In this document: piece by piece, positions 9,656-18,531 of the stretch | Numbering within the stretch: the first letter of the stretch is position 1 | How the letters are laid out: each line of letters starts with the position of its first letter | NCBI RefSeq assembly: GCF_030846195.1 | Contig: NZ_JAVCWH010000001.1 | Span: 62,001 to 126,000 of the forward strand | Length of the DNA: 64,000 bases | Reading direction: 5' to 3' | Origin: Paracoccus yibinensis | GTDB lineage: Bacteria; Pseudomonadota; Alphaproteobacteria; Rhodobacterales; Rhodobacteraceae | Made by a program: the position numbers and the translations under genes | Notes under the pieces: model-generated | Database searches by the model: none | Told to the model about the DNA's origin: nothing | What the model saw: the letters and a program-made list of their open reading frames with translations, nothing else

Positions 9656-10564
9656 CTACTCGGCTGCGGTTGCGGCGACAGTCGCGTTTGCCCGCACGCG
9701 CAACTGTGCCTCGCGCCAGGTGATGTAGCAGATCGCCCCGATCATCAGCCCGCCGCCCAGGATGACCCAGCCGTCCAGAGGCTCGTGGAAGACAAAGACC
9801 CCGACAAGGCTGGCCCAGATCAGTTGCAGGAAGGTGACCGGCTGCGTCACGGTCATCGGCGCGACTGCGAAGGCGCGTGTCATGGCGTAATGGCCAGCCG
9901 TGCCAAAGGCCGCGACAAGTCCCAGCCAGGCGACCTGCTCCCATGTCGGCGGAACCCAGACCGCCCAGGCGATCGGCGCCAGCCCGATCGAGACGGTCAG
10001 CGACATCATGGCGACCACGACAGCGGGCGCGACATGTTGGGTGATGCGCTTGGCGACCAGGTAGGAACCCCCGAACGCAAGCGAGGCGAGGACCTGCGAC
10101 AGGTGCCCCGGGTCCAGTTCTCGCAGACCAGGCCGCAGCACGATCAGCGCGCCCATCAACGCCACGACGACCGCCATGATCCGCCGCGCGGCCAGACGCT
10201 CGCCCATGAACAGCGCTGCGCCAATCGTCACGACGATGGGGTTCAGGAAGCCGATCGCCGTCACCTCGGCCACGGTGATGCGCGACATGGCATAGAACCA
10301 GGCGATCACCGCCACCACATGCAACGCACCCCGCAGGGTCAGCAGACGCCAGACATGAGGCGAAAAGCCAGCCCGCAGCGCCGGCACCAGCAGCGGCCCC
10401 AGAAACACCAGCCCGAACAGAAAACGGATGAAGGCTGCCTGCGGGGCGGGCACCGCGCCTTCCAGCCCGCGCACGATGCCGTTCACGGCGACGAAACAGA
10501 AGCCCGTCACCAGCATCCAGCCGATCCCCGCAAGGTCACGGCGCGTCTGCGCATCCATTTGCAT
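9656..10564 (-). CDS. EamA/RhaT-family (DMT) transporter
   Basis: 302 residues from the ATG at 10564; a second ATG two codons in is possible. About ten hydrophobic segments in two EamA repeats (for example 'RFLFGLVFLGPLLVP', 'VTAIGFLNPIVVTIGAALFMGERL', and 'LIWASLVGVFVFHEPLDGWVILGGGLMIGAI' near the C-terminus). Drug/metabolite exporters of this family move amino acids or other small metabolites across the inner membrane; the substrate cannot be read. The gene ends just after the glyA terminator, facing it. Confidence 0.85.
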   Translation of the reverse strand: MQMDAQTRRDLAGIGWMLVTGFCFVAVNGIVRGLEGAVPAPQAAFIRFLFGLVFLGPLLVPALRAGFSPHVWRLLTLRGALHVVAVIAWFYAMSRITVAEVTAIGFLNPIVVTIGAALFMGERLAARRIMAVVVALMGALIVLRPGLRELDPGHLSQVLASLAFGGSYLVAKRITQHVAPAVVVAMMSLTVSIGLAPIAWAVWVPPTWEQVAWLGLVAAFGTAGHYAMTRAFAVAPMTVTQPVTFLQLIWASLVGVFVFHEPLDGWVILGGGLMIGAICYITWREAQLRVRANATVAATAAE

Positions 10565-10602
10565 GACGTGCAGTTGGACCGGATTGCGAGGCGGGCGCAA
10601 GC

Positions 10603-11196
10603 TCAATCCACGATCAGGGTCAGGGCGATGGACCACATGACGAGGCCGATCCCCAATTCCAGCACCTGCCAGGCGCGGGGACGGGCGAAGACGGGCGCCA
10701 GCAGACGCGCCCCGTAACCCAGGGCAAAGAAGAACAGGACCGACCCGGTCATGGCACCAAGACCGAAGACCAGCGGAGAGGGCCAGCCCGCCGACACCGT
10801 CCCCAGCAGCACGACCGTATCCAGCCAGACATGCGGATTGAGCCAGGTCAGCGCCGCGATCAAGGCCAGCGTCCTGCCGAGGGTTTCACCATTCCCGTCG
10901 GGCCGCAGCGCGCCGCCCCCCCGCCAGGCCGCACGGAACGACCGCGTTCCATACCAGGCCAGGAACGCCGCCCCGGCCCACCGCATAGCCTCGGCCAGCA
11001 CGGGCGCCGCAGTCAGGACGCGGGCCACGCCCGTCACCCCCAGCAGGATCAGAAGCCCGTCGGACGCGGCACAGAACAGGCAGACCCAGAAGACATGATG
11101 CCGCATCAGCCCTTGCTTCAGCACAAAGGCATTCTGCGCCCCGATGGCGACGATCAACGACAATCCGGTTCCAAATCCGGCGGCATAGGACAACAT
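10603..11196 (-). CDS. argO: LysE/ArgO-type amino acid exporter
   Basis: 197 residues with about six membrane segments. The N-terminus 'GTGLSLIVAIGAQNAFVLKQGL' and the later 'TWLNPHVWLDTVVLLGTVS' are the LysE/ArgO fingerprints. It exports basic amino acids (arginine, lysine). It is divergent from an ArgP-like LysR regulator with an 81-bp shared promoter region, the same arrangement as lysE/lysG. Regulation by that activator in response to arginine or lysine is inferred. Confidence 0.9.
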   Translation of the reverse strand: MLSYAAGFGTGLSLIVAIGAQNAFVLKQGLMRHHVFWVCLFCAASDGLLILLGVTGVARVLTAAPVLAEAMRWAGAAFLAWYGTRSFRAAWRGGGALRPDGNGETLGRTLALIAALTWLNPHVWLDTVVLLGTVSAGWPSPLVFGLGAMTGSVLFFFALGYGARLLAPVFARPRAWQVLELGIGLVMWSIALTLIVD

Positions 11197-11277
11197 GGTG
11201 GCACCTCCGGGTTCGCCTGTCGCATGGCAGATAGACCAGCTAAAGTGAATTCGCCTTTCCTTGATGAAGCGAAGCTG

Positions 11278-12138
11278 ATGCTTGACTATCCTGCCCTTGC
11301 CGCCCTGGCCGAAGTCATCCGCCGTAACTCCTTCGAAGCTGCGGCCGCTGCGCTTCGCGTCACACCCTCGGCCGTCTCCCAACGCATCCGGGGCCTGGAG
11401 GACCGGATGGGATGCGTGCTGATCGATCGGGGACCACCCCTGAAACCCACCACCGAAGGACTCCGCCTGGCAGCGCATCTGGATCGGGTCAGGCTGTTGG
11501 AGTCGGTCCTGGGCGACATCGCCCCCGAACGGCCGGTGATGCGCCTGGCGGTGAATGCCGACAGCCTGGCCACCTGGGTCATGCCTGCCTTGGCTGCCGC
11601 CCCAGGGCTGCTTGACCTGACCATCGACGACCAGGACCATGCGCTTGACTGGCTGCGCGGTGGATTGGTTACGGCCGCCATCACCAGTGACAGCCGTCCC
11701 GTGCCGGGCTGCGACAGCTTGCGCCTGGGGGGCATGCGATATCGCGCAACTGCCAGTCCCGATTTCATGAGGCGCCATTTCGCGAATGGCGTGGATGCAG
11801 CCAGCCTGGTCCGCGCCCCTTCGCTGTCCTTCAACAGCAAGGACGCGTTGCAAGCACGATGGATTGAGGCCTTGACCGGCAAGCGACTGACCCTGCCGAT
11901 GCATCGTATCCCTGCTTCACAAGCCTTTGCCGATGCGGCACGACTGGGGATCGGCTGGGGCATGAACCCCGAGATGTTCATCTGCGATGACCTGATCCAA
12001 GGCCGCCTTGTCGACTTGGCCCCGGACCTGCCGCTGGACGTGCCGCTCTATTGGCAGTTCAACCGCATTGCAGGCCCGGTGCTCGCGCCCCTGACCGCCG
12101 CAATCAAGAAAGCCGCCCGCGCCGCCCTGCTGCCGTGA
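11278..12138 (+). CDS. argP: LysR-family regulator ArgP (LysG-like)
   Basis: 286 residues from the ATG at 11278 (GAAGCGAAG upstream). It has an N-terminal winged HTH (residues about 1-60: 'FEAAAAALRVTPSAVSQRI') and a LysR substrate-binding domain. The family-typical 'PSLSFNSKDALQARWIE' block is present. It likely activates the divergent argO exporter. A longer upstream frame overlaps argO and is not coding. Confidence 0.88.
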   Translation: MLDYPALAALAEVIRRNSFEAAAAALRVTPSAVSQRIRGLEDRMGCVLIDRGPPLKPTTEGLRLAAHLDRVRLLESVLGDIAPERPVMRLAVNADSLATWVMPALAAAPGLLDLTIDDQDHALDWLRGGLVTAAITSDSRPVPGCDSLRLGGMRYRATASPDFMRRHFANGVDAASLVRAPSLSFNSKDALQARWIEALTGKRLTLPMHRIPASQAFADAARLGIGWGMNPEMFICDDLIQGRLVDLAPDLPLDVPLYWQFNRIAGPVLAPLTAAIKKAARAALLP

Positions 12139-12152
12139 TGGCCCTTTGCCTT

Positions 12153-12199
12153 GGTCCAAATATCCCGGGGGGCACGGGGGGCTGGCCCCCCGTCACCGC
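12153..12199. repeat. GC-rich palindromic element between argP and yebC
   Basis: After 'ggtccaaatatcccgggg' there is a perfect inverted repeat ACGGGGGGC/GCCCCCCGT (12174-12182 and 12185-12193). It lies between the convergent ends of argP and yebC, where it could stop transcription from both sides although no T-run follows. The 'CAAATATCCCGGGGG' lead-in resembles short dispersed elements I know from Rhodobacter/Paracoccus intergenic regions; this is memory, not a search. Confidence 0.6.
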
Positions 12200-12218
12200 C
12201 CCCGGCAAGGCCCCGCCC

Positions 12219-12962
12219 TTACAGTTGCGCGGCAACCGCCTCGGACAGATCGAAGTTCCCGGTGACGTTCTGCACGTCGTCGTCGTCCTCCAGGTTGTCG
12301 ATCAGCTTCATCAGCTTCTGCGCCGTTTCCAGATCGGTGATCTCGGTCGGCGCTTGCGGCTTCCAGATCAGCTTCGCGGTCTCGGACTCGCCCAGTGTGG
12401 CCTCAAGCGCGGTGGACACTTCGTTCAGGGCGGTGTCGGCGCAATAGATCCAGTGGCCTTCCTCGTCGGTTTCCACGTCATCGGCGCCTGCCTCGATCGC
12501 GGCCAGCATCACCGTGTCGGCATCACCCGCCGACAGCGGATACATGATCTCGCCCACGCGGTCGAACATGAAGCTGACCGAACCGCTCTGCCCCAGGTCG
12601 CCGCCCGCCTTGGTAAAGTAACTGCGCACGTTTGACGCGGTGCGGTTGCGGTTGTCGGTCATTGCCTCGACCACGAGGGCGATCCCGTTCGGACCGTAAC
12701 CCTCATAACGGATTTCTTCATAGTTCTCGGCGTCGCCGCCCTGCGACTTCTTGATGGCGCGGTCGATCACATCCTTGGGGACCGAATTCGACTTGGCTTC
12801 CTTGACAGCCAGGCGCAGACGCGGGTTCTTGTCTGGATCGGGGTCGCCCATCTTGGCGGCAACGGTGATTTCCTTTGACATCTTCGAAAACAGCTTCGCC
12901 CGGATCTTGTCCTGCCGCCCCTTGCGATGCTGAATATTGGCCCATTTGGAATGGCCTGCCAT
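12219..12962 (-). CDS. yebC: YebC/PmpR-family DNA-binding regulator
   Basis: 247 residues. It starts with the near-invariant '[18 protein letters not shown]', then '[22 protein letters not shown]' and '[22 protein letters not shown]', which define the YebC/TACO1 family. Members act as transcriptional regulators or as translation factors relieving ribosome stalling. Length is normal. It is not overlapped with a neighbour. Confidence 0.95.
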   Translation of the reverse strand: MAGHSKWANIQHRKGRQDKIRAKLFSKMSKEITVAAKMGDPDPDKNPRLRLAVKEAKSNSVPKDVIDRAIKKSQGGDAENYEEIRYEGYGPNGIALVVEAMTDNRNRTASNVRSYFTKAGGDLGQSGSVSFMFDRVGEIMYPLSAGDADTVMLAAIEAGADDVETDEEGHWIYCADTALNEVSTALEATLGESETAKLIWKPQAPTEITDLETAQKLMKLIDNLEDDDDVQNVTGNFDLSEAVAAQL

Positions 12963-13109
12963 GATCGGTCGTCCTTCGCATTTTCTGACAGTTCAGGTCT
13001 GGCCCGCTTTTAGTCCAGCCCGCCCGTCTCTCGCAAGACGCGCCGCGCCAAAAGCAAAGCGCCCGGCCTGTTGGGGACGGGCGCTGCACGGCAGGCAGAT
13101 GCGCGGACC

Positions 13110-13331
13110 TCAGAGTGCGGCCGAGACGCCCATGATCCGCCGGATTTCGCCTTCGCGCGTCAAGCCGCGCGCCGCCAGTTGCGCATCGCTCAGCTGGTTC
13201 AGACGCTCAATCTCGCGGGCATGAGGAACGGCTTCGGCGATCAGCACCAGAAACCTGCCGATGGCCGCAAACGGTGTCGCCATTGATCTCCAGGAAAAAC
13301 CCCGGGGCGCGTCGATGGTGGTGTTGGCCAT
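13110..13331 (-). CDS. DUF1127-family small protein
   Basis: 73 residues. The C-terminal half 'REIERLNQLSDAQLAARGLTREGEIRRIM' is the DUF1127 motif, common in alphaproteobacteria, where such arginine-rich short proteins have been linked to phosphate, RNA metabolism and stress. A central hydrophobic stretch (PFAAIGRFLVLIAEAV) could be an amphipathic helix. It stands alone, 129 bp from the next gene upstream. Confidence 0.85.
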   Translation of the reverse strand: MANTTIDAPRGFSWRSMATPFAAIGRFLVLIAEAVPHAREIERLNQLSDAQLAARGLTREGEIRRIMGVSAAL

Positions 13332-13460
13332 GTGGAAACCCTTTCGTAGAACGACAAAGTGCTTCCTCCCCTGTGGTCCATATTGCGGCTGGACCCGGTT
13401 TTCTCAACCTTCGATGATGCATGACAGCATTGCAGGCTCGTCAGGACGGGTTAACCGGGA

Positions 13461-15239
13461 TCAGATCGGCCAGAACAGCGGGATGACAAGGCAGGCAACG
13501 ATGCCGCAGATGATGTCCAGAGGCACGCCCACGCGAACAAAGTCGCTGAACCTGTAGCCCCCGGGACCATAAACCATCATGTGGGTCTGGTATCCGATGG
13601 GCGTGGCAAAGGCGACAGTGGCCGAAAACATGACCGCCACCACATAGGCGCGCGGATCGTGGCCCAAGGACTGCGCAAGCGCGATGGCGATTGGCGTCAG
13701 CAACACGGCAACCGCGTTGTTCGACAGGATTTCCGTCATCACCAACCCCAGGAAATAGATCGCGATCAGCGTCGCAAAGGGGGGAATGTCGCGCAGCCAG
13801 GGGGTGACGAAATCGACGATCAGCGCCACGGTGCCCGTATGCTCCAGCGCCTCGCCCACGGCCAGCATGGCAAAGATCATCGCCATCAGCCGTCCGTCGA
13901 TGAATGAGAACGCCTCCTCGGCGTCGATGCAGCGGGTCAGCAGGATCACGGCGGATGCAAGAAAAGCCAGGACCATGATGGGCGCCAGGTCCAAGGCCGC
14001 CAGCGTCACGACGGCCAGCAGGCAGACGATGGCAATCGGCGCACGTTCGCGCCGATACGCCCGGGCCGAGGGACGCGACACATCCACCAGCCCCATGTCT
14101 GCGGCCAGCCGGGCGATATCCTCAGGCGCGCCTTCCAGCAGAAGCGTATCGCCGACGCGGACCACAAGATCGTCAAGTTGCCGGCCCAGATTCTGGTCCC
14201 GACGATGCGCCGCAAGAACATAGATCCCGTAGCGGCGGCGCAGGCGCATGTCGCCAAGGCGGCGCCCGACCAACTGCGCGCCGGGCGAGATGAGCACCTC
14301 GACCGTTTCGGTTGCGACCGAACTCAGCTTGTCGGCAACTTGCAGGTTCTTGTTGCCCAGCAATTCCAGCAGATCGACCATCTCGGACCGCAGCACCACC
14401 CGGTCGCCTGGCTCCAGCACCACACTTGCCAGATCACGACGAAGCGATGCGTCGCCGCGCAGGACGTCGATCAGCCGCACAGCCTCGCGCTTGAACAACG
14501 CAACATCGACCGCCCTCTGGCCGACCAGCGTCGAATCCTGCGGGATCGCCAGTTCGGTGAAATACTTCATCTCCCGCCGCGCACCCAGAAAACCGGCCAG
14601 CGATGTCCGGTCCGGCAACAGCTTGCGGCCAAGCAACGCGAAATAGGCAACGCCTGCCAGGGTGATCGCAATGCCCACCGGCGCGATCTCGAAGATCGTG
14701 AAGGGTTCCATCCCCTGTTCGCGCGCGACCCCGTCCACCAGAAGGTTCGTCGAGGTGCCGATCAAGGTGATCATCCCGCCCAGAATGGTGAAGTAACTGA
14801 GCGGCATCAAAAGCTTGGAGGGAGAGAGTTTCATCCGGCCGGCAAGCTGGATGCAGATGGGGATCATCACCGCCACGACCGGCGTGTTGTTCATCACCGC
14901 AGAGGCGACGACGACAAACGCAAACAGCGCGCAGACCGTGAAAACGGGGTTCGAGGTCGCCCGCGCCGTGACGATGCGCGACATTATCTCCAGGGCGCCG
15001 GTGCGCAGCAGGCCGCCCATGATCAGGAACATGAAGGCGATGGTCCAGGGGGCGGAATTGGACAGGACGCCTGCCGCCGCATCGGCGGGCAACAGGCCCA
15101 GCGCCAGCATGGCGGCAGCGGAGCCGATGGCCACGACTTCGGGCGGCTGCTTTTCGCGGATGAACTGGATGAAGGTGATTGCCACGATGACCAGCATGGC
15201 AATTGCCGCATTCGTTCCGGTCAGGTCAAATCCAAGCAT
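13461..15239 (-). CDS. SLC13/DASS-type anion symporter with TrkA-C domains
   Basis: 592 residues. N- and C-terminal membrane halves (starting 'MLGFDLTGTNAAIAMLVIVAI' and 'IAIVCLLAVVTLAALDLAPIMVLAFLASAVILLT') flank a soluble centre of about 200 residues. That centre carries two TrkA-C (RCK-C) domains ('TLVGQRAVDVALFKREAVRLIDVLRGD', 'GAQLVGRRLGDMRLRRRYGIYVLAAHRRDQ'). This layout is that of the SLC13/CitT-like family with RCK-C inserts, often annotated as sulfate or dicarboxylate permeases. Substrate is uncertain; the sodium-motif NTPVV ('NNTPVVAVMIPI') is present. Confidence 0.88.
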   Translation of the reverse strand: MLGFDLTGTNAAIAMLVIVAITFIQFIREKQPPEVVAIGSAAAMLALGLLPADAAAGVLSNSAPWTIAFMFLIMGGLLRTGALEIMSRIVTARATSNPVFTVCALFAFVVVASAVMNNTPVVAVMIPICIQLAGRMKLSPSKLLMPLSYFTILGGMITLIGTSTNLLVDGVAREQGMEPFTIFEIAPVGIAITLAGVAYFALLGRKLLPDRTSLAGFLGARREMKYFTELAIPQDSTLVGQRAVDVALFKREAVRLIDVLRGDASLRRDLASVVLEPGDRVVLRSEMVDLLELLGNKNLQVADKLSSVATETVEVLISPGAQLVGRRLGDMRLRRRYGIYVLAAHRRDQNLGRQLDDLVVRVGDTLLLEGAPEDIARLAADMGLVDVSRPSARAYRRERAPIAIVCLLAVVTLAALDLAPIMVLAFLASAVILLTRCIDAEEAFSFIDGRLMAMIFAMLAVGEALEHTGTVALIVDFVTPWLRDIPPFATLIAIYFLGLVMTEILSNNAVAVLLTPIAIALAQSLGHDPRAYVVAVMFSATVAFATPIGYQTHMMVYGPGGYRFSDFVRVGVPLDIICGIVACLVIPLFWPI

Positions 15240-15328
15240 GAAGCCCCTGTCGATGGGCGCCGATCAACGGCGGGTCGTCGCGGGTGATAGAATTGTTTCG
15301 CCTGTCACCGCAAGCGAAAGCGGGCAGG

Positions 15329-16144
15329 CTATCCCGGATGGGTCTGGGACAGCCGCCCGCCGTCTCGCACCGGCTCGATCAGGGTGGCAAGGCCGGTGCG
15401 GTCGTCGGTGACGACCAGGGTGCCCGACAGCGTCGCATCACCCTCGGCCGGGACGAAACGGTCGCGGGTCATGCCGGTGATGAAGCGGCGCAGCGGTTCG
15501 GCCTTGTCCATGCCGATGACACTGTCGTAATCGCCGCACATCCCGGCGTCCGACTGATAACCCGTGCCGCGCGGCAGGACCTGGGCATCGGCCGTCGGCA
15601 CATGGGTATGCGTCCCCAGGACAGCACTGGCCCGTCCGTCGCAGAAATGGCCCGTCGCCATCTTCTCGCTGGTGGCTTCCGCATGGATGTCGACCAGGGA
15701 TGCCTGGACCATGCCGCCGGGCGGATGCGCGCGCAGCACGGCATCGAGGGCCGAGAACGGGTCGTCATAAGGCCGCGACATGAACACCTGCCCCAGGGCC
15801 TGCGTCACAAGCAGCTTGCGACCCCGCGCGTCAGAGATGACGGTGCTGCCCCGGCCCGGCGCCTCCTTGGCGAAGTTCAGGGGACGGACGATCCGGGGCT
15901 CGCGGTCGATGAAGGCCAGCATGTCCTTTTGGTCGAAGGCATGGTCCCCCAGCGTCAGGCAATCCGCGCCCGCTTCCAGCAGAAGCTGTGCGTGTCCGGC
16001 CGTGCAGCCGCGTCCGCCGCTGGCGTTTTCGGCGTTCACCACCACCAGATCGGCCTTCAGCCGCGTCCGCAGGGGAGCCAGCCGTTCCACAATGGCGCGC
16101 CGCCCGGCCCGCCCCATCACGTCGCCAAGAAAAAGTATCCGCAT
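15329..16144 (-). CDS. YmdB-family metallophosphoesterase
   Basis: 271 residues from the ATG at 16144. The TIGR00282 family signature is clear: 'MRILFLGDVMGRAGRRA' (metal Asp), 'VVNAENASGGRG', 'TLGDHAFDQKDM' and 'GTHTHVPTADAQVLPRGTGYQSDAGMCG'. Members are binuclear-metal phosphodiesterases acting on 2',3'- or 3',5'-cNMPs. Longer frames upstream run through the divergent DgoK-like gene and are shadows. Confidence 0.92.
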   Translation of the reverse strand: MRILFLGDVMGRAGRRAIVERLAPLRTRLKADLVVVNAENASGGRGCTAGHAQLLLEAGADCLTLGDHAFDQKDMLAFIDREPRIVRPLNFAKEAPGRGSTVISDARGRKLLVTQALGQVFMSRPYDDPFSALDAVLRAHPPGGMVQASLVDIHAEATSEKMATGHFCDGRASAVLGTHTHVPTADAQVLPRGTGYQSDAGMCGDYDSVIGMDKAEPLRRFITGMTRDRFVPAEGDATLSGTLVVTDDRTGLATLIEPVRDGGRLSQTHPG

Positions 16145-16246
16145 GAGTCGGTCGTTACGCTCATGCCCGGCCCGCTTCAAGCACCGTCTCTGGACAGGGG
16201 CGCGGGGCGCGATCATCCTGCGCCCCGAAGCGGAAAGGGACCGAGG

Positions 16247-17068
16247 ATGGATCAGGCAGATTGGGCGGCGGTCGAGCTGGCCGCAGGAGAACTGCGCTTG
16301 TGGCTGATGGAGGGGGGCGAAAGTGTCACGGCATCCTGCGGCGACGATCCCGGCCAGACCTTGCGTGCGCTGCTGTTGCCCATGCTGGAAGGGGGGCAGG
16401 TCATGGATGTTGTCGCCTGCGGCTGGCCCGGGGTCGAACCGGTCCGCGTTCCCTGCCCGCCCCCGCCGCCCGCAGTCCCGATGGACTTGGACCCCCGGAT
16501 ACGGCTGCACGCGCTGCCCGGCCTGGTTCAGGACCGCCCCCTCGACCTGCTTGCCCGTGCCGTCCCCCTGATCGGCGGCCATCTGGCGGTCGTGCCGGAT
16601 TTCGATGGGGTTTTGTGCCTGCCGGGCCAGCCTTCGGCATGGGTGCAGATCAGCGCGGGCGAGATCGTCAGCTTTCGCAGCTTCCTGACGGCCGAGATCC
16701 TGTCGGCACTCGACGCAGCGCCCCGGGCCGCTTTCGACAAGGCGGCTTTCACCGAAGGGGTTGCCCAGGCAATGTCCCGCCCGGCATCCCTGGCAGCTGA
16801 CCTGTCATCCGCGCGCGCCGGTCTTGCGTTGGGCCGGACCGACCGCGCCGCCGCGGGCTCCCGCATGGCGGGGCTGATGATCGGGGTCGAACTTGCGGCA
16901 GCCCGGCCCTGGTGGCTGGGCCAGAATGTCGTCATCATCGGCGACTGCCCGCTGACCGAGCTCTATGTCGAGGCCTTGGCGGCGCAGGGCGTGATCGCCG
17001 CCAAGGCGGATCCCGAGCAGACCAGGCTTGCCGGAATGCGGGCGGCACGGCCAAGGCTGTCGCTGTAA
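16247..17068 (+). CDS. Degenerate 2-dehydro-3-deoxygalactonokinase-like protein
   Basis: 273 residues from the ATG at 16247. The C-terminal block 'GSRMAGLMIGVELAAARPWWLGQ...VIIGDCPLTELYVEALAAQGV' matches DgoK (COG3734). The family's catalytic blocks are eroded: the ASKHA phosphate-1 motif (DWGT-N-R) reads AAVELAAGELRLW; the AGMVGS block reads ACGWPG; MRGEE cannot be found; PGTHSKWV reads PGQPSAWVQ. Activity as a KDGal kinase is therefore doubtful. It is divergent from the YmdB-type gene and followed 56 bp later by a flavin oxidoreductase. No other De Ley-Doudoroff galactonate genes are near. Confidence 0.75.
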   Translation: MDQADWAAVELAAGELRLWLMEGGESVTASCGDDPGQTLRALLLPMLEGGQVMDVVACGWPGVEPVRVPCPPPPPAVPMDLDPRIRLHALPGLVQDRPLDLLARAVPLIGGHLAVVPDFDGVLCLPGQPSAWVQISAGEIVSFRSFLTAEILSALDAAPRAAFDKAAFTEGVAQAMSRPASLAADLSSARAGLALGRTDRAAAGSRMAGLMIGVELAAARPWWLGQNVVIIGDCPLTELYVEALAAQGVIAAKADPEQTRLAGMRAARPRLSL

Positions 17069-17124
17069 AAGGAACCCCGGACCCGCCCTGTGGTTCTGTT
17101 GCCGAACAGCCTGCCGGAGCAGCG

Positions 17125-18531
17125 ATGAATTCCAGGGACGATCTGTCTTGCGACGTGGCGATCATCGGGGCGGGCACGGCCGGCCTTGCGGCGGAACGCG
17201 CAGCCCGCCGGGAAGGCGCCCGCACCCTTCTGATCGACGACGGCTTTGCAGGGACGCTGTGCGCCACCACCGGCTGCATGCCGTCAAAGCTGCTGATCGC
17301 CGCCGCCAGCGCCTGTGCCGGCCTGGAGCAGGCGCGGCTGATGGGCATAGACATTCCATCGGCGCGGGTCGATGGCCAGCGGGTGATGGAACGGCTGCGG
17401 GCGGAGCGCGACCGTTTCGCGGCGGGGGTGCGCAAGGGATTGGCCGATCTTCCCGACGGCACCTGCATCGACAGCCGTGCGCGATTTGCAGCACCCGGCA
17501 GGCTGGAATTGCGCGACGGCAGGCAGGTCGCCGCGCGGGTCGTGGTGATTGCCACCGGATCGGCGCCCGTGGTCCCCAAACCCTATCGAGATCTTGGTCC
17601 GCGGGTCCTGACCAATGACACCGTGTTCGAACTGACGGATCTTCCGCGCAGCATGGCGGTGATCGGCGCCGGTCCCCTGGGTGCGGAACTGGCGCAGGCT
17701 TTCGCAAGGCTGGGCGTGCGGGTCGCGCTGTTCGACAAGGGCGACCGGCTGGCCAAGATCCGCTGCGACAAGGTGCACAAGACGTTTCGCGACCTGTATG
17801 CAAGGGATGTCGCGCTGCACCTGGGCTGCGCGCCACAGCCGTCGGCGCGGGAAGACGGGATCCGGCTGGCGTGGCAGGGCCGGTGCGAGGATTTCGACTG
17901 CGTGCTGGTGGCCACGGGCCGCGCGCCTGCGCTGGAGGGTCTGAACCTTGCGGCATCGGGGCTGCGGCTGGACGAAAAGGGCGTGCCCCGGTTCGACCGC
18001 GACACCCTGCAATGTGGCGACAGTGCGGTTTTCATCGCGGGCGACGCGGATGCCGATGCCCCTGTCCTGCACGAGGCCTCTCTGGAAGGCGCGATTGCCG
18101 GGCGGAATGCCGCCCGCTATCCCGATGTGACGCCCGTCGAACGTCCGCCCTTGTTCACCCTGACCTTCACCGATCCCCCGGTTGCGGCCATCGGCGCTGC
18201 GCCCGATGACTGCGCCTTGAACGGATTTGCCGACTATGCCGATCAGGGCCGTGCACGGGTCGAGGCGCGGGCGGGCGGCATCCTGCGCCTGGGCGCGGAC
18301 GAACAGGGGCGGCTGACCGGTGCCGATCTGGCCGTGCCGGGGGGCGATCACCTGGCGCATCTTCTGGTCGCGGCGGTCATGAACGGGAACACCGCGCGCG
18401 ACATGCTGGACATGCCCTTCTATCACCCTACGCTGGAAGAGGGGCTGAAGCCCGCCCTGCGCCAGCTCTGCAAGGCAGCAAGCCTGGATCTTTCCACCAG
18501 CCGCGACAGCGGCAACCCGCCGGGGGCATGA
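17125..18531 (+). CDS. Class I FAD/NAD(P) disulfide oxidoreductase (dihydrolipoamide dehydrogenase-like)
   Basis: 468 residues. It has an FAD-binding GAGTAG at 15-20, a redox-active CATTGC pair (C46, C51) followed by MPSK as in the C-x4-C class, a second dinucleotide fold 'AVIGAGPLGAELAQAFARLG', and a C-terminal 'YHPTLEE' giving the His-Glu catalytic dyad. So all catalytic features of the Lpd/mercuric reductase/Sth superfamily are present. The substrate is unclear because there is no neighbouring 2-oxoacid dehydrogenase gene. Its stop overlaps the next start (ATGA). Confidence 0.85.
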   Translation: MNSRDDLSCDVAIIGAGTAGLAAERAARREGARTLLIDDGFAGTLCATTGCMPSKLLIAAASACAGLEQARLMGIDIPSARVDGQRVMERLRAERDRFAAGVRKGLADLPDGTCIDSRARFAAPGRLELRDGRQVAARVVVIATGSAPVVPKPYRDLGPRVLTNDTVFELTDLPRSMAVIGAGPLGAELAQAFARLGVRVALFDKGDRLAKIRCDKVHKTFRDLYARDVALHLGCAPQPSAREDGIRLAWQGRCEDFDCVLVATGRAPALEGLNLAASGLRLDEKGVPRFDRDTLQCGDSAVFIAGDADADAPVLHEASLEGAIAGRNAARYPDVTPVERPPLFTLTFTDPPVAAIGAAPDDCALNGFADYADQGRARVEARAGGILRLGADEQGRLTGADLAVPGGDHLAHLLVAAVMNGNTARDMLDMPFYHPTLEEGLKPALRQLCKAASLDLSTSRDSGNPPGA

